25,487 nt of DNA from contig DDXW01000032.1 in NCBI GenBank assembly GCA_002347285.1, positions 1-25,487 on the forward strand, given 5' to 3'. Origin of the DNA: Rhodocyclaceae bacterium UBA2250 (lineage in GTDB: Bacteria; Pseudomonadota; Gammaproteobacteria; Burkholderiales; Rhodocyclaceae). Position 1 is the first letter of the stretch. Each line of letters begins with the position of its first letter. A program made the position numbers and the translations under genes. Below are positions 6,108 through 13,196 of the stretch, piece by piece. The notes under the pieces are model-generated. The model was not told the origin of the DNA, did no database searches, and worked only from the letters and a program-made list of their open reading frames with translations.

Positions 6108-6599
6108 TCAGGCCTCCAGGATTTTCTTGTAGATCAGCGAACCGACCCAGGCGCCGGCGATGATGCCGGACATCGCCAGGTAGCCCCCCATGTTCATCTC
6201 CGGCATCAGGCCGAAGAAGGTGGAGACGTTGCAGATGTAGGCGAGGCGGATGCCGAAGCCCATCAGCAGGCCGCCGATGGTGATGAGAATCCACTCGGAC
6301 AGGTGGCGCGGGACGCGCCAGTAGAACTCCTTCGAGAGCACCGCGCCGACGAAGGCGCCGAACAGCATGCCGAGACTGATGTAGATCTTCCAGTAGTCGA
6401 GCTGCGGCGGAAAGACGATGTTCCAGAACGGCAGGCGGTTGATGTCCTCGCCGAGCACGGCCTGGGCGGCCAGTCCGGTCATCATCGTCTCGCCGCCGCC
6501 GACGGTCCAGGCACCCATCAGCAGGAACATGAAGATGTTCAGCACCGCGAGCGCGGCGAGCGCAATGATCGGGTCCAGGGTCTTGCGAAAGAATTCCAT
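6108..6599 (-). CDS. YeeE/YedE-type sulfur-compound transporter, half-size subunit 1
   Basis: The 163-residue protein has about four hydrophobic segments and the family motif GFGIRLAYICNVSTFFG with Cys123. It also has the GYLAMSGIIAGAWVGSLIYKK C-terminal helix that matches the end of full-size YeeE proteins. It is the first gene of the minus-strand sulfur cluster. Its start is preceded by GAGGAG about 10 bases upstream. Together with the 223-aa product it gives about 386 residues, roughly one TsuA-sized transporter. The transcript probably starts in the 154-base gap shared with the divergent RHH gene. Confidence 0.87.
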   Translation of the reverse strand: MEFFRKTLDPIIALAALAVLNIFMFLLMGAWTVGGGETMMTGLAAQAVLGEDINRLPFWNIVFPPQLDYWKIYISLGMLFGAFVGAVLSKEFYWRVPRHLSEWILITIGGLLMGFGIRLAYICNVSTFFGLMPEMNMGGYLAMSGIIAGAWVGSLIYKKILEA

Positions 6600-6753
6600 C
6601 GGTTACGACCTCCTCGCTGTCGGGCACCGGATTGCGGCGCTCCTTTGTTGTGGCTGCCACTGTAGTGGGGCTGCCGGGACTCGGGTAGTATTTATTGGAA
6701 ACAGGCGCCAAGAAAGAGCCGCAGCCGTCGCGGTACCCCTACCAGGAGGCAGG
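6600..6753. promoter_or_regulatory. Divergent promoter/operator region between sulfur cluster and RHH gene
   Basis: The gap holds a perfect 5+5 inverted repeat, CCACT-GT-AGTGG, at 6657-6668. It also has a 7-base direct repeat GGCTGCC (6652-6658 and 6669-6675) that overlaps it. On the plus strand a -10-like TAGTAT lies at 6686-6691, exactly 17 bases after 6663-6668, so the inverted repeat covers the -35 position of the RHH gene's likely promoter. On the minus strand AATACT within 6686-6697 is a weak -10 candidate. RHH proteins commonly bind paired short repeats of this sort. Promoter positions are inferred. Confidence 0.45.
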
Positions 6754-7113
6754 ATGACCATCTACAACGAAGCGCGGGACTTTCTCGATCATATGTTCAA
6801 CTCGTGCACGACCGCGCAGATCAACGAGTTCATTCCCGAAAAACGCGGCTTCCGCCTGCACGGCCACAGCACCACGGTCGCCCTGGAGCGCGCCTTCTGG
6901 AACGTGCTCGAGGCGATGGCGCAGGATTGCGGCCTGACCGTGCCGCGCCTGATCGAGCGGGTGCTGGACGGCTGTCTCGTGGCCAACGACAAGAACCTCT
7001 CCTCCTGCCTGCGCGTCATCTGCCTCAAGTACCTGAACATCTATGCCTACAACGGGACGGAGGGAACGGCCGCGGCGGACAGCGCTTTGATCAGGAAGGC
7101 CGTCGGGCTCTGA
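6754..7113 (+). CDS. Ribbon-helix-helix domain protein, probable regulator
   Basis: The ATG at 6754 follows AGGAGG (6744-6749) by 4 bases, giving 119 residues. The core, GFRLHGHSTTVALERAFW then LEAMAQDCGLTVPRLIERV and NLSSCLRVICLKYL, matches the RHH_4-type ribbon-helix-helix domain. Members begin with a DNA-binding strand and a TSVSLE-like turn. Proteins of this family are sometimes mis-named aryl-sulfate sulfotransferase. The first 30 residues and the last 20 flank the domain. It is transcribed divergently from the sulfur cluster, and the shared gap carries an inverted repeat. It is therefore the natural candidate to control that cluster and itself. It contains five cysteines, so thiol or persulfide sensing is possible but unproven. 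Confidence 0.82.
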   Translation: MTIYNEARDFLDHMFNSCTTAQINEFIPEKRGFRLHGHSTTVALERAFWNVLEAMAQDCGLTVPRLIERVLDGCLVANDKNLSSCLRVICLKYLNIYAYNGTEGTAAADSALIRKAVGL

Positions 7114-7147
7114 ACGGCACGGCGCCGTGCAGGCGCGGCAGGCATGC

Positions 7148-7153
7148 AATAAT
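7148..7153 (+). promoter_or_regulatory. -10-like hexamer AATAAT before ptsIIA
   Basis: AATAAT matches the sigma-70 -10 consensus at 5 of 6 positions and ends 9 bases before the ATG at 7163. No Shine-Dalgarno precedes that ATG. A start point about 7 bases downstream would give an almost leaderless mRNA. No good -35 is visible. Confidence 0.4.
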
Positions 7154-7162
7154 CGCATCATC

Positions 7163-7552
7163 ATGATCGGCCTGCTGCTCATCACCCACGACACCCTCGG
7201 CGAAGCGCTGATCCAGTGCGCCAGCCATGTGCTGAACAAGCGGCCGGACCAGATCCTGCAGCTCGGCGTGGCGGCGGGTGACGACCCGAACGACCTGCTG
7301 CCGCTGGCGCGGCAGCTGCTCGGCCTCGTCGACACCGGCGAAGGGGTACTGGTGCTCACCGACATCTACGGCGCCTCGCCGTCCAACCTCGCCGCCAAGC
7401 TGCTGCAGCCGGGCAGGATCGAGGGGCTGGCGGGCATCAACCTGCCGATGCTGCTGCGCGCGATCAACTACCGCGACAAGGGCATGGATGCCCTGCTGGC
7501 GCGCGCCACCGGCGGCGGCCGCGACGGCGTGCTCAACATGCTGAAACACTGA
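7163..7552 (+). CDS. PTS system EIIA component, mannose/fructose type
   Basis: The 129-residue protein starts MIGLLLITHDTLGEAL. His9 is the phosphorylation site of EIIA-Man-type domains. LGVAAGDDP and VLVLTDIYGASPSNLAAKL are the expected later motifs. I chose ATG 7163 because it begins directly with the first strand. An earlier in-frame ATG at 7127 adds 12 non-family residues. It accepts phosphate from HPr. In betaproteobacteria this stand-alone EIIA lies with ptsH and ptsI and lacks IIB, IIC and IID partners, so its role is regulatory instead of sugar uptake. The gene is 2 bases upstream of ptsH. Confidence 0.9.
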   Translation: MIGLLLITHDTLGEALIQCASHVLNKRPDQILQLGVAAGDDPNDLLPLARQLLGLVDTGEGVLVLTDIYGASPSNLAAKLLQPGRIEGLAGINLPMLLRAINYRDKGMDALLARATGGGRDGVLNMLKH

Positions 7553-7554
7553 CC

Positions 7555-7824
7555 ATGCCGAAAGCCGAAACCGAAATCGTCAATAAGCTGGGGCTGCACG
7601 CCCGCGCCTCCGCCAAGCTGACCCAGCTCGCCGGCGGCTTCCCCTGCGAGGTCTGGATGGAGCGCAACGGCCGCCGCATCAACGCCAAGAGCATCATGGG
7701 CGTCATGATGCTGGCCGCCGGCAAGGGCAGCACCGTGACGGTCGATACCACCGGCGAACGCGCCGAAGAGGCGCTGGCGGCCATCCTGGCGCTGATCGCC
7801 GACCGGTTCGGGGAGCCCGAATGA
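7555..7824 (+). CDS. ptsH: Phosphocarrier protein HPr
   Basis: The 89-residue protein has the HPr active site GLHARAS with His15. The second signature, NAKSIMGVMMLAAGKGS, includes Ser46, the site that HPr kinase/phosphorylase modifies in species that have it. HPr takes phosphate from enzyme I and passes it to the EIIA encoded upstream. Length and motifs are standard. The stop overlaps the ptsI start (ATGA at 7821-7824). Confidence 0.96.
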   Translation: MPKAETEIVNKLGLHARASAKLTQLAGGFPCEVWMERNGRRINAKSIMGVMMLAAGKGSTVTVDTTGERAEEALAAILALIADRFGEPE

Positions 7825-9557
7825 GCTTCACCCTCCACGGCCTCGCGGTCTCCCACGGCATCGCCATCGGCCATGCCCACCTGGTCTCGCACGCGACGCT
7901 CGAGGTCGCGCACTACACGATCCGCGAGCGCGACGTGCCGCGCGAGATCGCCCGCTTCGAGGAGGCGATCGCGGCGGTGCGCGCCGAGCTCGCCGCCCTC
8001 GGCGCCGAGGCCGCGGCCCCGGGATCGCCGAGCGAGTTGGCCGCGCTCGTCAATGTGCATGCGATGTTCCTCGACGATCCGCTGCTGTCCGAGGTGCCCA
8101 AGGAGCTGATCCAGGAGCGCCGCTGCAATGCCGAATGGGCGCTGGTGCAGCAGATGGAGTTGCTGGTCAGCCATTTCGACGAGATCGACGACAGCTATCT
8201 GCGCGAACGGCGCCACGACATCGTCCAGGTGGTCGAGCGCGTGCTGCGCGCACTGATGGGCAAGACGCGCCGCCTCGCGAAAAAGGGCGGCAAGGAAGAC
8301 ATTGGCGAGCTGATCGTCGTCGCCCACGATCTTTCGCCGGCCGACACGATCCAGTTCAAGAACCTGAAGATCGGCGGCTTCGTCACCGATCTCGGCGGCG
8401 CCACCTCCCATACCGCGATCGTCGCGCGCAGCCTGGCGATTCCCGCGATCGTCGGCCTGCACCACGCCCGGCCGCTGGTGCGCGAGGACGACCTGCTGAT
8501 CATCGACGGCACCCGTGGCGTATTGATCGTCGATCCGGACGAGCGCGTGCTCGAGGAATACCGGCTGCGCAAGCGCGAGCTGGAGCTCGAGCGCTCCAAG
8601 CTCAAGCGGCTGGCGACCGCACGCGCCGCCACGCTCGACGACATCGACATCAGCCTGCAGGCCAACATCGAGCTGCCGCAGGACATCGACCAGGTGAGGA
8701 AGGTCGGCGCCGACGGCGTCGGCCTGTTCCGCACCGAGTACCTGTTCATGAACCGCGACACGCTGCCGTCCGAGGACGAGCAGTTCGAGGCCTACCGCGC
8801 GGTGGCGAAGGCCCTCGCCGGCAAGCCGGTGACGATCCGCACCCTCGATGTCGGCGCCGACAAGACCGCACGCGCGCTCTCCGGCGCCGAGCGCCAGGCG
8901 CCCAACCCGGCGCTCGGCCTGCGCGCGATCCGCTACTGCCTCGCCGAACCGCAGATCTTCCTGGCGCAGCTGCGGGCGATCCTGCGCGCCTCGCATTTCG
9001 GCAAGGTGCAGATCCTGATCCCGATGCTCGCCCACGCCAGCGAGATCGAGCAATCGCTGGCCATGATCGAGCAGGCCAAGCAGCAGCTGCGCGAGCGCCG
9101 CTGCAAGTTCGACGAGAACGTCGCGGTCGGCGGCATGATCGAGATTCCCGCCTCGGCGCTGGCGCTCGGTCCCTTCCTCAAGCGCCTGCAGTTCCTCTCG
9201 ATCGGCACCAACGACCTGATCCAGTACACCCTGGCGATCGACCGCACCGACGAGGCGGTCGCCCATCTGTACGACCCGCTCCATCCGGCGGTGCTGCGGC
9301 TGATCGCCCAGGTGATCCAGTCGGCGCACAAAGCCGAGATTCCCGTCGCCGTCTGCGGCGAGCTGGCCGGCGATCCGAAGCTGACGCGCCTGCTGCTCGG
9401 CATGGGGCTGCGCCAGTTCTCGATGCATCCGACCCAGCTGCTCGAGATCAAGCAGCAGGTCGTCATGGCCGACACCGAACAGCTCGCCGGCAAGGTGCAG
9501 CGCATCCTGCGCTGCGACGATCCGGAGCGCATCCGCGAACAGGTCGAGCGGCTGTAG
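7821..9557 (+). CDS. ptsI: Phosphoenolpyruvate-protein phosphotransferase (enzyme I)
   Basis: The 578-residue cytoplasmic enzyme uses PEP to phosphorylate HPr. It has the N-terminal HPr-binding helical region, then the phospho-His loop GGATSHTAIVARS. The C-terminal PEP-binding barrel carries VGLFRTEYLFM, the SIGTNDLIQYTLAIDR motif and VAVCGELAGDP with the catalytic cysteine. Its length is typical of the family. It overlaps ptsH by 4 bases and ends the three-gene PTS operon. A diverged copy of the dispersed GC-rich repeat follows at 9571-9594. Confidence 0.97.
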   Translation: MSFTLHGLAVSHGIAIGHAHLVSHATLEVAHYTIRERDVPREIARFEEAIAAVRAELAALGAEAAAPGSPSELAALVNVHAMFLDDPLLSEVPKELIQERRCNAEWALVQQMELLVSHFDEIDDSYLRERRHDIVQVVERVLRALMGKTRRLAKKGGKEDIGELIVVAHDLSPADTIQFKNLKIGGFVTDLGGATSHTAIVARSLAIPAIVGLHHARPLVREDDLLIIDGTRGVLIVDPDERVLEEYRLRKRELELERSKLKRLATARAATLDDIDISLQANIELPQDIDQVRKVGADGVGLFRTEYLFMNRDTLPSEDEQFEAYRAVAKALAGKPVTIRTLDVGADKTARALSGAERQAPNPALGLRAIRYCLAEPQIFLAQLRAILRASHFGKVQILIPMLAHASEIEQSLAMIEQAKQQLRERRCKFDENVAVGGMIEIPASALALGPFLKRLQFLSIGTNDLIQYTLAIDRTDEAVAHLYDPLHPAVLRLIAQVIQSAHKAEIPVAVCGELAGDPKLTRLLLGMGLRQFSMHPTQLLEIKQQVVMADTEQLAGKVQRILRCDDPERIREQVERL

Positions 9558-9570
9558 CCCACCGTCCCAG

Positions 9571-9594
9571 CGCCGCCTCGCGAGCACCGAGTTT
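9571..9594 (-). repeat. Dispersed GC-rich repeat, diverged copy D
   Basis: On the minus strand it begins AAACTCGGTGCT and ends GGCGGCG. It differs from copy B at about 4 of 24 positions. It lies just after the ptsI stop. The GGTGCTC...GGCGCT arms can still pair using G-U pairs. A different small hairpin (GCACCG/CGGTGC, 9584-9602) overlaps it on the plus strand. Confidence 0.5.
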
Positions 9595-9644
9595 TGCGGT
9601 GCGGCATGAATCTCGGCAAATCCCAGAAAATCCCGGCCCGGGGG

Positions 9645-9673
9645 TTTACCTATTTCATTGTTAACATTAAAGT
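9645..9673 (+). promoter_or_regulatory. Candidate sigma-70 promoter for the NlpC/P60 gene
   Basis: TTTACC (9645-9650) and TAAAGT (9668-9673) are separated by exactly 17 bases, and each matches the consensus at 4 of 6 positions. The spacer is AT-rich and includes the palindrome TGTTAACA (9659-9666). The predicted start point falls within about 2 bases of the ATG at 9682, and no Shine-Dalgarno is present, so the transcript may be leaderless. Confidence 0.5.
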
Positions 9674-9681
9674 TCGCCCCC

Positions 9682-10221
9682 ATGCGCAAAATCCTGTCCG
9701 TCCTGCTCCTCGCCGCGAGCGTGTTCGCCGCACCCGCGCAAGCCGATGAGCAGCCCGCCCAGCTTCCCCCGCTGTCCGTCCTGACGACCGATGGCCCGCT
9801 GCCCGCCACGGCGCCGGCCGCTTCGTTCATGTCGCGCGCCGTGAATGGCGTGCAGGCGACGATCGACCAGGCGCTCGAATACCTCGGCATCCGTTACCGG
9901 CGCGGCGGCGCCACCCCCGAAACCGGCTTCGACTGTTCCGGCTTCGTGAGCTACGTCTACAATGAAGCGCTCGGTCTGGTGCTGCCGCACAATGCCAAGG
10001 CGATCAGCCAGCAGGGCGAGCGCGTCGAGAAAGCCGAACTGATGCCTGGCGACCTGGTGTTCTTCAACACGATGCGCCGCGCCTTTTCGCACGTCGGCAT
10101 CTATCTGGGCAACAATCAGTTCGTCCATGCGCCCCGCAGCGGAGCGCGCGTCCGCATCGAGGACATGAGCGACAGATACTGGAGCCGCCGCTACAACGGC
10201 GCGCGCCGCCTCCAGCAGTAA
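9682..10221 (+). CDS. NlpC/P60 family peptidoglycan endopeptidase
   Basis: ATG 9682 gives 179 residues starting with a signal peptide (MRKILSVLLLAASVFAAPAQA). A linker is followed by the NlpC/P60 domain (about 60-175). The catalytic triad is visible: Cys85 in GFDCSGFVSY, His137 in FSHVGIYLG, and the third residue His149 in QFVHAP. Such enzymes cut the peptide stems of peptidoglycan, usually between D-Glu and the diamino acid, in the periplasm. A longer frame begins at TTG 9658 but would hide the signal peptide. It lies 9 bases upstream of metX, so it may be co-transcribed although the function is unrelated. Confidence 0.92.
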   Translation: MRKILSVLLLAASVFAAPAQADEQPAQLPPLSVLTTDGPLPATAPAASFMSRAVNGVQATIDQALEYLGIRYRRGGATPETGFDCSGFVSYVYNEALGLVLPHNAKAISQQGERVEKAELMPGDLVFFNTMRRAFSHVGIYLGNNQFVHAPRSGARVRIEDMSDRYWSRRYNGARRLQQ

Positions 10222-10230
10222 CGCGGCCTC

Positions 10231-11358
10231 ATGTCCGAACCCCGCAGCATCGGTCCCGTCACGGCGCGGCGGCTCCTTTTCACCGAACCGATTGATTTGG
10301 CGGCCGGCGTCACCCTGCCGCAGTGGGAACTGGTGTATGAGACCTACGGCGCCCTCAATGCCGAGAAATCCAACGCGATCCTGATCTGCCACGCGCTGTC
10401 AGGCCACCACCATGTCGCCGGCCATTACGCCGACGAGCCGAAGAACGTCGGCTGGTGGGACAACATGATCGGTCCCGGCAAGCCGATCGACACCGACCGC
10501 TTCTTCGTCGTCGGCGTCAACAACCTCGGCGGCTGCCACGGCTCGACCGGCCCGTCGTCGCCCAACCCGGCCACCGGCGAACCCTGGGGCGCGGATTTTC
10601 CGGTCGTCACGGTCGGCGACTGGATCAAGGCCCAGGCCCGGCTCGCCGACGCGCTCGGCATCGAACAATGGGCCGCCGTGGTCGGCGGCAGCCTGGGCGG
10701 CATGCAGGCGCTGCAATGGACGATCGACCTGCCGGAACGCGTGCGCCACGCGCTGGTGATCGCCGCAGCGCCCAAGCTGACGGCCGAGAACATCGCCTTC
10801 AACGACGTCGCCCGCCAGGCGATCCTCACCGACCCCGATTTCCACGGCGGCCATTTCTACCGCTACGGCACGCGGCCGGCGCGCGGCCTGCGGCTGGCGC
10901 GCATGCTCGGCCACATCACCTACCTGTCGGACGACCAGATGGCCGAGAAATTCGGCCGCAAGCGCCGCCCCAGCGCCGGCAGCTACGGCTTCGGCGTCGA
11001 GTTCGAGGTCGAGTCCTACCTGCGCTACCAGGGCGACAAGTTCGCCGGCTGGTTCGACGCCAACACCTACCTGCTGATGACCAAGGCGCTCGACTACTTC
11101 GATCCGGCCGAACCGTTCGGCGGCGATCTCGCCGCGGCGCTCGCCGGCGCTACGGCGAAGTTCCTCGTCCTCTCCTTCACGACCGACTGGCGCTTCTCGC
11201 CGGCCCGCAGCCGCGAGATCGTGAACGCGCTGGTCAAGAACAAGCATGCAGTGAGCTATGCGGAGATCGCCAGCCAGCACGGCCACGACTCCTTCCTGAT
11301 GGACGACCGCTACTACCACGCGGTGATGGCGGCCTATCTGCGGAACGTCGGGACATGA
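10231..11358 (+). CDS. metX: Homoserine O-acyltransferase (MetX)
   Basis: The 375-residue alpha/beta-hydrolase enzyme acylates homoserine in the first committed step of methionine synthesis. The nucleophile elbow VVGGSLGGMQALQW holds Ser154. Acid and His appear in LSFTTDWRFSP and ASQHGHDSFLMDD near the C-terminus. The LICHALSGHHHVAG and NNLGGCHGSTGPSS motifs are typical. Members use acetyl-CoA or succinyl-CoA, and I cannot decide which from motifs alone. The stop overlaps the metW start by 4 bases (ATGA at 11355-11358), the usual metXW arrangement. Confidence 0.95.
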   Translation: MSEPRSIGPVTARRLLFTEPIDLAAGVTLPQWELVYETYGALNAEKSNAILICHALSGHHHVAGHYADEPKNVGWWDNMIGPGKPIDTDRFFVVGVNNLGGCHGSTGPSSPNPATGEPWGADFPVVTVGDWIKAQARLADALGIEQWAAVVGGSLGGMQALQWTIDLPERVRHALVIAAAPKLTAENIAFNDVARQAILTDPDFHGGHFYRYGTRPARGLRLARMLGHITYLSDDQMAEKFGRKRRPSAGSYGFGVEFEVESYLRYQGDKFAGWFDANTYLLMTKALDYFDPAEPFGGDLAAALAGATAKFLVLSFTTDWRFSPARSREIVNALVKNKHAVSYAEIASQHGHDSFLMDDRYYHAVMAAYLRNVGT

Positions 11359-11951
11359 CGCACGCGCTGAAACGCCAGGACTTCGACGTCATCGCCAGCT
11401 GGATGAAGTCCGGCGAGAGCGTGCTCGACCTCGGCTGCGGCGAGGGCGAACTGCTGCGTCTGCTGGCCGGGCGCGGCCTGCGCGGCTGGGGCGTCGAGCG
11501 CGACCCCGGCCATGTCCTCGCCGCGATCGAGAACGGCGTGAACGTGATCCAGAGCGACCTCGAGGCGGGCCTGGCCGGCTTCGAGGACGACGCCTTCGAC
11601 CACGTCGTGCTCTCGCGCACGCTGCAGACGATGCGCCACACCCAGCAGATCCTTGCCGAGATGCTGCGCGTCGGCCGCGAGGCGGTGGTCTCCTTCCCGA
11701 ACTTCGCCTACTGGAAGAACCGCATGGCCGTGCTGGGCGGCCGCATGCCGGTGTCGGAAGACCTGCCCTACCAGTGGTACGACACGCCGAACGTGCGCTT
11801 CTTCACGATGCTCGACTTCGAGAGCCTCTGCGAGGGCATGGGCGTCGCGATCCGCGACCGCCAGGTGCTCGACGAACGCGGCGCGCTGGTGACCGAGGAA
11901 CATAATTTCCTCGGCAGCCTGGCCGTCTATCGCATCGGCCGCGGCGGCTAA
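11355..11951 (+). CDS. metW: Methionine biosynthesis protein MetW
   Basis: The 198-residue protein has the class I methyltransferase SAM loop VLDLGCGEGELLRLL (about 24-38), followed by WGVERDP and DHVVLSRTLQTM. The C-terminal part (SFPNFAYWKNRMAVLGGRMP and WYDTPNVRFFT) is specific to MetW. MetW is required with MetX for homoserine acylation in several proteobacteria. Its start lies inside the metX stop. Its 3' end overlaps the convergent pilin gene by 4 bases. Confidence 0.94.
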   Translation: MTHALKRQDFDVIASWMKSGESVLDLGCGEGELLRLLAGRGLRGWGVERDPGHVLAAIENGVNVIQSDLEAGLAGFEDDAFDHVVLSRTLQTMRHTQQILAEMLRVGREAVVSFPNFAYWKNRMAVLGGRMPVSEDLPYQWYDTPNVRFFTMLDFESLCEGMGVAIRDRQVLDERGALVTEEHNFLGSLAVYRIGRGG

Positions 11952-12439
11952 CGCTTGCCGACCTGCCGGCAGTCGAGCGGCAGATACTCCTGCGGAACGT
12001 TGGTGCGGTTAACGCCCAGCGCCGTCATCTTGCCGGGTGCCTCGGCATAGCCGCAAATCCATGCGACGGGCACTTTTGGCTCGCCATCCACCACCGCTGG
12101 CAAGAGCGAGATGACCTTGCCCTGGATGCTCTTGCTGGCCCGGTTGCCGAAAGCCAGATGGATCGCGCCATTCTCCACGGTCAGGCTGCTGACGAAGTTG
12201 TTGACGATCTTGTCGGGTACCGGCAGGGTGGCGGCGGCGTTGTCAGCCGGCATGGCCAGCTTCACGGCCCAGGCATCGACGATCGGCTTCTTGGCGATGT
12301 CGGCCAGCGGTAGCGCGGCTTCGATCTGTTGGCGCACGATGCGATCGAGATAGGAAGGCAGTGCCAGCATCGCCAGGATGGCGATGACCGCGACGACCGC
12401 CATCATTTCGACCATGGTGAAGCCTCTGGAGATACGCAT
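11948..12439 (-). CDS. Type IV pilin (PilA/PilE-like)
   Basis: The 163-residue prepilin has a short positive leader (MRISRG) cleaved before Phe7, Glu at +5 (FTMVE) and the long hydrophobic helix AVVAVIAILAMLALPSY. The globular half contains VENGAIHLAFGNRAS and KVISLLPAVV, typical of pilin subunits. Two cysteines near the C-terminus (WICGYAE and LPLDCRQ) probably form the D-region disulfide. It could be a major or a minor pilin, and no other pilus genes lie in the window. It starts with ATG 12439 and shares its last 4 bases with metW on the opposite strand. Confidence 0.9.
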   Translation of the reverse strand: MRISRGFTMVEMMAVVAVIAILAMLALPSYLDRIVRQQIEAALPLADIAKKPIVDAWAVKLAMPADNAAATLPVPDKIVNNFVSSLTVENGAIHLAFGNRASKSIQGKVISLLPAVVDGEPKVPVAWICGYAEAPGKMTALGVNRTNVPQEYLPLDCRQVGKR

Positions 12440-12455
12440 GGCATTCCCTCGTTCC

Positions 12456-12476
12456 GCTTTCGAAAGCGCATACTAG
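12456..12476 (-). promoter_or_regulatory. Palindrome and -10-like site before the pilin gene
   Basis: CGCTTTCGAAAGCG at 12456-12469 is a perfect 14-base palindrome. Directly upstream on the minus strand is TAGTAT (12476 to 12471), a 4-of-6 match to the -10 consensus. The palindrome would cover the transcription start and the first bases of a leader about 25-30 bases long. It could be an operator or a 5' hairpin. No convincing -35 was seen. Confidence 0.45.
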
Positions 12477-12597
12477 CCTGTAAATCCGGCGCACAGGAAC
12501 ATCACGCTACCCGGGCGCGCTTCGGTTCTCCTAGGCCGCCAGATCCGCCAGACGCGGCGCCAACCAGGTCTTCCTAGCGGCAGGTGGTCCGCTCGGC

Positions 12598-12603
12598 GAT
12601 AAT
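12598..12603 (+). promoter_or_regulatory. -10-like hexamer GATAAT before yaeQ
   Basis: GATAAT matches the -10 consensus at 5 of 6 positions and would give a leader of about 20 bases to the ATG at 12631. No good -35 or Shine-Dalgarno is visible. The rest of the 190-base gap 12440-12630 holds the pilin upstream signals and nothing else I can name. Confidence 0.35.
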
Positions 12604-12630
12604 GCAGGCCTTTTCCTCCCCGCCCCTCCC

Positions 12631-13179
12631 ATGGCCCTCAAGGCGACCATCTTCAAGATCGAACTGCAGTTGGCCGACCTCGACCGCGGCTACTACCAGA
12701 CCCATGCGCTGACGCTGGCGCGACACCCCTCCGAAACCGACGAACGCATGATGGTGCGGACGGTCGCCTTCGCCCTGCATGCCGATCCGGCGCTCGAGTT
12801 CGGCCGCGGCCTGTCGGCGGACGACGAGCCAGACCTGTGGCGCAAGGACCTGACCGGCACGATCGAGCAATGGATCGAGGTCGGCCTGCCCGACGAAAAG
12901 CGGCTGCGGCGTGCCTGCGGCCGTGCCGCCTCGGTCATCGTCGTCGCCTATGGCGGGCGTACCGCCGAAGTCTGGTGGGAGCAGAACCAGGCGGCGCTAC
13001 GCAAGCTCGACAAGCTGACGGTCCTCAACCTGCCGCAACCGCAGACCGAAGCGCTGGCCGGCCATGTCGCCCGCACCATGCAGATCAGCTGCACGCTGCA
13101 GGAGGGCGAACTGTGGCTGGTGGTCGACGGCGCCACGCTGCATCTGACGCCGCAAGCCTGGCTTGCAGCGGCGCGGTAA
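12631..13179 (+). CDS. yaeQ: YaeQ family protein
   Basis: The 182-residue protein begins MALKATIFKIELQLADLDR and contains HPSETDERMMVRTVAFAL, GLSADDEPDLW and WIEVGLPDEKRLRRA, which are the recognised YaeQ signatures. The fold belongs to the PD-(D/E)XK nuclease-like superfamily, and the E...D...E-type acidic positions are present (DEPDLW, WIEVG). The cellular role of YaeQ is not settled. It was once proposed as an RfaH-like suppressor. The gene stands alone between the pilin gene and tRNA-Leu. Confidence 0.93.
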   Translation: MALKATIFKIELQLADLDRGYYQTHALTLARHPSETDERMMVRTVAFALHADPALEFGRGLSADDEPDLWRKDLTGTIEQWIEVGLPDEKRLRRACGRAASVIVVAYGGRTAEVWWEQNQAALRKLDKLTVLNLPQPQTEALAGHVARTMQISCTLQEGELWLVVDGATLHLTPQAWLAAAR

Positions 13180-13196
13180 CCCGCCCATTCATCGAC

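Noticed and set aside
9584..9602. Hairpin GCACCG-AGTTTTG-CGGTGC after ptsI as a terminator
   Set aside because: The stem is only 6 pairs and is not followed by a T-run. It overlaps the diverged repeat copy, so I do not call a terminator.
7533..9890. A very long open frame on the minus strand opposite ptsH and ptsI
   Set aside because: It is a shadow of GC-rich coding sequence. The plus strand carries unmistakable HPr and enzyme I motifs, and the minus-strand product is Arg/Asp/Gln-rich with no family signature. The same applies to the long frames opposite ubiUV, argS, metX and the cyclase.
12536..12553. Direct repeat CCGCCAGA in the gap before yaeQ
   Set aside because: Two 8-base copies in GC-rich DNA, with no further unit and no link to a promoter element.
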